Of a DNA stretch of 54,039 nucleotides, positions 46,510 through 54,039 are shown in pieces. The first letter of the stretch is position 1, and the number at the start of each line of letters is the position of its first letter. A program made the translations under genes and the position numbers. The notes under the pieces were generated by a model. The model ran no database searches, was not told the DNA's origin, and saw only the letters and a list, made by a program, of their open reading frames with translations. The DNA comes from Trichinella spiralis (taxonomy: Eukaryota > Nematoda > Enoplea > Trichinellida > Trichinellidae), in the NCBI GenBank assembly GCA_000181795.3, contig CM012953.1, positions 10,847,216 to 10,901,254 on the forward strand, written 5' to 3'.

Positions 46510-49423
46510 ATGTTCTCTGGAGTGAAAATTTGTACACTTGATAGTAACTTAAAATGGTCAAGCGAACAAAAGCTGGAATCATTAACAATTGACCAGGAGA
46601 AAATGATGTATCTAGTGCACGAATCGGGTATTCCTTTCTTTCTTTACACTGTTATTACACATTTTCAGAATGCTACTTTCGAGTATATTACATTTTATTG
46701 ACCTAACATTTTTATTTAAGAGATGTGCGAATCCAGTATAATGTTGGTAAACTTCGATCATATGCTCATTAAAGAGCAGTGCATCCTTTTGAACCTGAAG
46801 AATGATAACACAGCTATGATGCTAACGTTTTCTTCAAGCGAGGGTATTTGTGCATTCATATGTATGGTGGATTGGCAGTTTTGATAGATTTATTGCGGAA
46901 TATTTTGTTCCTAATTGTAATCATGTGTACTGATATGAATAAGAACAGTTGTTATCAAGCATGTAGAGAGATGTGAAATTACTTGATGACTATGATATCA
47001 TTAATTTTTGAAATATTGGATATAACACTTCAGATAAAAATGAGTTAATATGTTGATGAGTTCTATTTATTTATTTTTACTTATAGACGCTCAAGATTTC
47101 ATAAAATTGCTGAGTAATGCATCCAAGTCAGAAGTAGTCGATAGTGGATTGTCTCGTTTTGATCAGCGAACAGAAGAAGCTTCTGCATCCAGTTACTTTC
47201 AGGTAATCGCATACAAGTGCATCGTTCTTATCGTATCATGATTCTTTTACTGTTAAAGTTTTATGGATGTTTGGCACAACAGCAAAACATGATGCAGGAC
47301 TTCATTCGAACCTCGACTTATCAGCGAGCAGTTCTTGCGAACTTGGACGATTTTAAAGACAAGGTGTTGGTTCTCAAAATTTTCTAATAATAAATTAGTC
47401 CCGTTTTAGGTTGTTTTGGACGTAGGTGCTGGATCAGGAATTTTATCTTTTTTTGCCGTCCAAGCAGAAGCAAAAACTGTTTACGCTATTGAAGCTAGCA
47501 GTATGGCAGTGCATTGTGAAGTGTGTGAAATGAAATATTATCAATTAGTATTGGTGTTTTTGAATAAGAGGGATGTTAATTCTTCGTTTGTTGTAGACTC
47601 TTACGAAGAGTAACGGATATGAAGATCGCATAAAAGTTATTGCTGAGAAAGTTGAGAATGCTGTTCTTCCTGAGTTAGTGGATACTATCATATCTGAACC
47701 AATGGGTTGTATGCTGTTAAATGAAAGAATGTTAGAATCGTTTGTGCACGCGCGGAAATTTTTGAAGCCAGGAGGTACTGTATAGAATGGCGTCTTTCTT
47801 TCTATTCTTTTTGATATCGCATGATTTTAAGGGAAAATGTATCCAACTATTGGTGATTTGCACTTTGCGCCATTCTCCGATGAGATTCTTTATGCCGAAA
47901 CTTGCGCAAAGGCTAATTTTTGGTATGTTTATTACATTAATTTTGAAAACGTTATTTAACATTACCATTTTTGCTCAGGGCCCAAGATCATTTCCATGGC
48001 ATTAATCTATCCGCTTTAAAAACTCAGGGATTTTTAGAATTTTTCCGTCAACCAATTGTGGTATGTATAGAGTAAAATTTCTTATTTTTTAGTTTATGAT
48101 GTGTAATTTAACATGACTTTCTGTTTTAATATACTTTTTGTGCACATACTTCACTTAAATATTTTTACGATTTGACCCGGTTTTCTTTGTTTATTTCCTA
48201 CAGTATTTGTAAAAACTGAGCAAGTAATATTGATTGTTAATGTAAATTGTTGAATAATATTCTTGTTAAATATTCAAGTATAGAGCTTTAAATTGCATAA
48301 TTAGATTTTGTAAATGTCTTAAAAAATCCTGAAATTCAAATCCATTGCTAAAATGTCGAATGCAAGTCTGAATTTTTTGTTTGAATTTTCATGATTTTGA
48401 TTTTTAGGATACATTTCACTGCGGAATCTTGATGGCGCACGGATTGAAGTATACTATTGATTTTTCTACGTGCGCGGAAGAATCTTTTCAGCGTATTGAA
48501 ATACCATTTGATTTTGAAATGAAGCGAACTTGCTTTGTTCATGGAATGGCTTTTTGGTTTGATGTCGCTTTTATTGGTACCAAGTATGTCGATTTCTTAT
48601 TTTGTAGAGTGGATTGTTATTCTAAATATGTTTTTTTCTTTAGCTCGACTGTATGGCTGTCCACCTCACCATCGGAGCCGTTGACTCATTGGTACCAAGT
48701 TCGATGTCAGATTATGCATCCACTGTTTTGCAAAATTGATTCTCATTTAACGGGAACTGTAATATTTGTGGCAAACAAACGTCAGAGCTATGATATTGAA
48801 TTAACAATGTCTTGCGATGGAAAGTCAACGACAAATGTGCTAGATTTGAAATATCCATTTTTTCGCTACAACGGCCAACCTGTGCAGCCACCACCAGGTA
48901 ATCAGAACATCTCGCCAACAGATGCTTATTGGTCTATGGTTCGTCAACAGCCAACTACAAGTATGTTTTGAAAAATAGCATTACCAGGTTGTTGTTTTGT
49001 TATGTTTTCTGCATTTTAAATTTTTTCGAAATTTTAGGTGAACAGCACTTTGCTGTAAATGGCAATGGCGCGATCGTTGGAGTCGACGTGAACGATCCGC
49101 AAAGTATGGCCCAAAATGCTGTCAATGCATGGAATGCAGGTGAGTACTTAATGAGTTGAACATTGAAATAATAATTTGTAAAGTACAATACATTTAGCTG
49201 GTGCTTCAACTTCGTCATTCTCGGACTCGGCAGTAATTAATTTGTTTTTGAATTAAATAAAAATTGAAATTGAAATAAATGTTTTAAATAGTTTTCTGCG
49301 GCGGGCTATAATCACCTTGGCGGCCCTGGTTATGTCGGAACTGTGTACGATTCGTCTTTAATGTTTTATCCTGAGGAAGAAAATTCGATTCAAGTGGCAG
49401 ATTACAGCATGTCGCGCGGATGA
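46510..49423 (+). CDS. CARM1: CARM1/PRMT4 protein arginine methyltransferase
   Basis: Type I arginine methyltransferase making asymmetric dimethylarginine on histone H3 (R17, R26) and splicing/transcription factors. Thirteen exons join in phase to 561 aa: 46510-46627, 46721-46843, 47087-47202, 47259-47363, 47410-47520, 47597-47774, 47832-47922, 47979-48060, 48408-48583, 48644-48960, 49038-49139, 49198-49232, 49292-49423. It has the CARM1-type N-terminal PH-like domain (1-100), [17 protein letters not shown] helix, SAM motif [14 protein letters not shown] (about 156-169; alanine where human has cysteine), the double-E loop [16 protein letters not shown] (about 224-239), and the THW loop [18 protein letters not shown] and FFRYNGQP mark the CARM1 C-terminal side of the barrel. 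The glycine/serine-rich tail resembles the transactivation domain. All key residues are present. Confidence 0.96.
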
Positions 49424-50408
49424 GGCATAGCGAATGGAAAAAACGGCATCCTGACCGAGCCGTTCTGTGTTTTATTTCTTCTACCTTTTAATTTTTGGAA
49501 TTATATTTGGCATACATTATACATTTTACATACTGAATTCTTTGCAAGCTGCTTTTATGGCATTTTTCAGTTGCGTAAAAAGTCATTAATTAAACGTACA
49601 TTCGATTTCAGCATTCCAATAAATTTATTAAATGTACAACTGTAATTTTTTTAATTATTTTTGTTTTTTATTTGTATTACTGTGCTGATAAGCGTGAAAA
49701 TGTATGAAATGTTTTAAATTGAATCTTAATTTAAGACGACAATTTGTGCCTCAAAAGTCCCAAATGCACTAGCAACAACACACTGGCCGCTTTTCACCAC
49801 TAAAAGCATCAGTTTAGCCTAAATGATCAAATAATAATTTGTGAAAATATGAAAATTAGTTGTGTTTAAAAATTAATAATGTTAAAATGATGACCAGATT
49901 TCAGTTGACATTTTGGCAAATATGTACATACATTTAATGAAAAAATAGTAAAACTATTTTTTGTGGATGTATTGTTTATTAATATATTAACATCTTAAAT
50001 CTTATTTCATGTATTATTATGTATAAATCATGTGTTATAAATAATTTGTAATAGCACTTTTTTCTTTCATTTATATTTCCAATAATACTTGATCATCATG
50101 TTACCGTATTTTCCAATTATCTAAATTTTTACATGCTGTCCTCTATAAGTGTTTTACAATGCCTATAATACTGATGTTTATAAATATAAAGTGTACATTC
50201 CCGAGCTTTATCATCTTCAAAATTAGTAATAATGCTATAAGTAGTATTTAAACAAAATATTGTAATTAGTAATTAAACAGTTACGCTAGAAAGATTAGTG
50301 TTTGTGTTTTACTTTATTGTAACATTGTTAACATGTAATAAGAAGATGCGAAAAGTTTTATAATCCAACTAAATTTGTGCAGTTTTTATTTGTGCATTTT
50401 TAGCTAAG
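49424..50408. other. Spacer between CARM1 and INTS8
   Basis: Contains the CARM1 3'UTR with AATAAA near 49618, then AT-rich DNA leading to the INTS8 start. No additional gene seen. Confidence 0.5.
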
Positions 50409-53400
50409 ATGGAAGTTTCTTTCTTACAAGGTGCACCACCTCGCAATTGGATAGATTTCATTTTAGTGCCAAATGATGTGCATAAATGTGTAGAAGAAGC
50501 AATTGCCGCAAATTCAGGTACAGCATTTAACGTTATTTTATGCTGCAATGTTGCTCTTGCATACGACAAACTTTATGTTACAAAGTTTATCATATTCTGA
50601 GTAGTTGTTTTTAAATATTTCTAATATACGATGTACATTTATGAAATACAGCTTTTACAATTATAATGAAAGATTTATTCTTTAGTTGTATCTGTTTATT
50701 TAGTCTATTCCCATTGTTGACATCAAAGGCACGCCGCTCTACATTTGATAGATCTTAAATTTCATTAGTTTACACTCCAGTTAAATTTCATTAGTTGTTG
50801 TTGTGATGAATTTTATTCGTTGTCGCCAACCTAACTTTTACTGGTTGTCATTGTAATGCGTACTATTTGTCAAATTTTGGTTTCTTTTTAATGGTCAGTT
50901 TTCTGATATTCGAAGCTTACTATTTTTATTCTATTTATATTAAGAAATTACTATTTAATGGTATTTATTTAATGAAACTAATTATAATTAATTATTTAAA
51001 TGAAATTGAGTAATATGGTGTATCCATCAGGAACCTTTTTGACTAATAATGGCAGTAACTTCTTCATTTGTTCACTTTTTATTCTATTCCCCTCAGCCTG
51101 TTTTATCCTGTATTCTGAAAATATCCTGAAATATATTTTGGAATGTCCCCAATATTTCTTCTGTTTACCGGTATGTTTCAGTTTATATGCCCTTCCTTCA
51201 AAAACAAGGGACATTTCACCGCAATAAATTTTTACTACTGAAAATTATATGTAACTTCATCGAATTAAATAATAAATTAATTGAAAGGAAACGTTTTAAC
51301 AAGGTCTTTAAAATGCTGAACAATACACACGCAGTAAACTGAGTCAGTTTAGCTCAAAGTAAAGCAAATTTCTTAGATCTGATCAGCAGTTGCATGAATG
51401 TAATTAACTATACCCACAATGAAACCGCAAGAAAATTTAAGTTACGCTGTTTGTTTAATTCAAATTCTTACACAAAGAAGCAATTCATGCAAAATTAAAG
51501 TTGCTTTATTTAAACAAGTTGTTTACTTTTATTTTGAATAGTTATTTTCTAATTTTAGATGAAGTTTTGGTAAACTTAGGCCATGACATTGCACAGCAGA
51601 TATCTAATGCAGAGAAAAAACTTGCCGATTCTTCTAGTACTGACGGTACGACTATTCATAATCATTATTTCAATATTATAATCTCATTTGCAGTGAAGCG
51701 ATTATACGGTTATATAATAATACTTAATTGAATGTTTCAAATGAAAAATATTGTTGTAAATATAAATAATGTAAATGCTAATTATTTATGTTAAATGTAA
51801 TGAAAATAAATAAATAAATATATATATAGAATGATAAAAGGTTAAATTTCTGGTAAATCGTTAAATAATTTTCTGGTAAATAAATTTTTATTTTAAGAAG
51901 TGAAGTCTACCCAGCATGTAAAAATAGGCAAGCTAACAATGTTTGGCGTCATACTTTGCAGTCACTGGAATTGGAATTTTAAATTGATTCATCACAAGTA
52001 ACACAAGTTTGATTTCAATTTTTGGAATTGCCATTTTTTAACGCAGACTGAATAATATTTAAAAAAAAAATTTTTTTTATTCTTAGAATTGGATATGGAA
52101 CCGTTCGACCGGCAGTTTTTCAACTGTTTTCAGCAACGTGGAACAGCGAATGTGTGCCTGAGATGTTTGCGGAAAATTTGTTGGAAAAAGCCGAAAATGG
52201 ATTGCAATTCGGTTCGGCAATTTTGTTTGCCAGATGGTCAGTTTTGATCTTTGTTATTTTGTAAATAATATATTTTCATATTAGTTAATATTTGACAAAT
52301 TGTTAAATTATGTGCATATTGTTCAGGAGAACGTTGCTTTTTTGTTTGTCAGTTTTTATTGTAATTATTATGCGTTTAGGATTCTCCACTGCATCACTTT
52401 CAAACAGCGTTCAGAGCAGTGGAAAATGCCATTGAATGTGTAAGGAAAGTTTTCATTGAAAACATTTAAATTGAACTGAATTTATATAGCATATGTTAAT
52501 AATTTTTTCCTTTAGCACCGATGAAAGTGCTCCATCTTCTCATGCTTATCCAGATTCTATTGATCAGGTAGGTAAATATGAATTTTCAATTGTACTACTG
52601 AAGCGGAAAAAAATATATGTTGGAATATTTTTAGCTTGACGGCTTTTTACCCGGTGCATTGCAGTTGCTTACGAAAGTGTGCGAGGAGAAGAAATTCGAC
52701 AAAGAATATCTGATAACTACAGCACGTTACATTGAATTTGAACAGTCGGAAAAAATGTCAGTACATTATAATAACTCGTCATGTTCTCCAGTAGATTTCA
52801 ATTATCTTCACGTCCAAGTAAAATTACTGAATGAGAAATTGAATCGGATAGGGAAAAACTGATGAAGATAATTCTTAATTGTTATTAATTTAGATATTAT
52901 TCGACTTTGGCGCTTATTATTTTTCATTGAAACAATTCGACCTTGCTAGAAAATATTTTACACTGTTGATTTCCGATATTTCCAGAATCAAGGTATAGAT
53001 AGTGTTTGTTTCTTGATTGATTATTTATCCAAATAAATAAATATATTATGATGATGGTATTAAAAAAAATTGTTTCCCCACTCACCATTCAGCCGGATCC
53101 GTTGAAACATTGTTACACGAAATTTGGAGAAATTCAAGGCTTTTGTACTGCTTTGAAATTGAATTGTCCAGGTGTGGTGGTTGTGAAGCGAAACGAAATG
53201 GACGAAATATTGAATCAAATTCCAACTGAGCAGGTTGTTTTCCAGTGTTTCTCTTCTCCAAATTAATTAATCAATTAATCAACTTCATCAGACTGCTGCG
53301 TATTTTTTGGATGCAAATGCGACGAAAGGAGTTTCTCTTGCTGAACGTTACTCTGTCGAAGAACGTGCAGCGACAGAGAAGTGAGCATTTATGGAATATT

Positions 53401-54039
53401 TAAATTTATAATTGGAATTAAAAAAAAATCTTCTTTTTAATTATAACTTTCAGCGTATTCACCGTCTACGCGCAGCTGCATTCGGCGAATATGTTGCACT
53501 TGTTGGCCAACGATGTGCAATTGTACTGTTCAAATAGTGAATTGCAGTTCTTCGATCGACCAGAAAATGTGGCAATATTTTGTCTTGTTAAGTTATTTAA
53601 AATTTTCTTTCTTTGTTTGTTTTTAATTGAAATGCATATTTCATTTCAAGGTATTGAAAAAGTATATTGGAAACAAGAAATTGTTGCCTATCACACTGAG
53701 AAACGGGCTGAAGTAAGAAAAACTACAGTTTTTTTTCACAAGGTCTCTCGGTTGGGAATAAAAATGAAATTTGCATTTCTTTTTTTTTGAGGTACATTTG
53801 TGAACACGTTCCGGCGTTGTACGAATCGTTGAGCAACTGCGGCATGTTGAGTCTGCTGCCGGAGATGAAGATCAAGAAGGAGCAGAAGAGCGCCATTGCA
53901 ATGGTCGATGATGATGACGATGACGATGACAGCGATGACAATGATGATGATGACGACGACGACGAGGACGGCGACGACGATGATGATGATGATGACGACG
54001 ACGAAGTGGACGACGATGATGATGATACTATGATGATGA
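50409..54039 (+). CDS. INTS8: Integrator complex subunit 8, 5' part (cut by window end)
   Basis: INTS8 joins Integrator to PP2A in the nucleus, for snRNA 3' processing and promoter-proximal termination. Exons seen: 50409-50517, 51559-51645, (a small exon near 51694-51708, unresolved), 52087-52236, 52380-52439, 52516-52567, 52635-52817, 52894-52992, 53093-53233, 53292-53380, 53454-53586, 53651-53712, 53792 to the edge. Matches to human INTS8: PRNWIDFIL at the start (WFEFLL in human), GSAILFARWI, LQLLTKVCEEKKFDKEYL, the TPR-like ILFDFGAYYFSLKQFDLARKYF and FGEIQGFCTALKL. The reading phase from 52087 onward is consistent; the join between the second exon and 52087 is not. The last exon carries a long aspartate run from about 53910 that human INTS8 lacks. 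The first big intron is 1 kb. Confidence 0.8.
53908..54039 (+). repeat. GAY trinucleotide tract coding poly-aspartate
   Basis: An imperfect run of GAT/GAC codons with rare Ser, Asn, Glu, Gly and Val runs to the window edge, in frame with the INTS8 exon. It is a coding microsatellite making an acidic disordered segment. Confidence 0.85.

Noticed and set aside
52087-52240. Alternative frame of INTS8 exon reading ELDMEPFDRQFF...
   Set aside because: It joins exon 2 in phase but becomes cysteine-rich and cannot be continued in the next exons, whereas the other frame matches INTS8 onward.

Overview
The window is nuclear DNA of an animal, most likely a nematode. It is very AT-rich. It has many introns of about 45-75 nt next to a few of more than 1 kb, and most acceptors read TTTTAG or TTTCAG. 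The conserved proteins are all metazoan. The compact genes, the NK7.1/ceh-9-type homeobox gene, the FLYWCH-MULE transposon piece and the gypsy-type LTR element fit a clade I nematode (Trichinella/Trichuris group) best. That placement is inference; no search was run. Gene models were built by hand by joining exons whose reading phase and protein family signature agree.

Layout. 1-1000: an unrecognised 309-aa frame on the minus strand, overlapped by a second frame that runs off the window. 2779-4393: DDX49/Dbp8-type DEAD-box helicase (4 exons). 4.4-16.9 kb: a gene-poor AT-rich region holding one NK7.1-like homeobox gene (3 exons, 4.5-kb intron). 17.0-18.6 kb: a small secreted C-type-lectin-like gene and, on the other strand, a truncated FLYWCH/MULE transposase. 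20.8-21.7 kb: EMC7. 22.5 kb: tRNA-Glu(TTC). 23.2-24.1 kb: NAA30, catalytic subunit of NatC. 26.4-27.1 kb: a new 103-aa single-pass membrane protein, followed after 29 nt by SLX4 (27.1-31.7 kb, 19 exons, 763 aa). 35.2-36.7 kb: an incomplete gypsy-type LTR retroelement with target duplications. 37.1-37.9 kb: an internally deleted pogo/Tigger-type element. 38.1 kb: tRNA-Ala(TGC). 38.6-40.6 kb: LTV1. 41.0-42.1 kb: PSMA2. 42.4-44.4 kb: ARH3 (ADPRS), divergent from PSMA2. 46.5-49.4 kb: CARM1/PRMT4 (13 exons). 50.4 kb to the end: INTS8, truncated by the window edge after an aspartate-rich tract.

Functionally most genes are housekeeping and unrelated in pathway: ribosome biogenesis (DDX49, LTV1), ER membrane insertion (EMC7), N-terminal acetylation (NAA30), DNA repair (SLX4, ARH3), protein turnover (PSMA2) and transcription/RNA processing (CARM1, INTS8). 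I see no multi-gene defence or biosynthetic system. The most unusual items are the membrane-protein/SLX4 gene pair, the gag start codon lying inside the LTR, a GC-AG intron in SLX4, a frame-preserving lectin intron, and several GC-richer islands in the AT-rich desert that no gene model explains.
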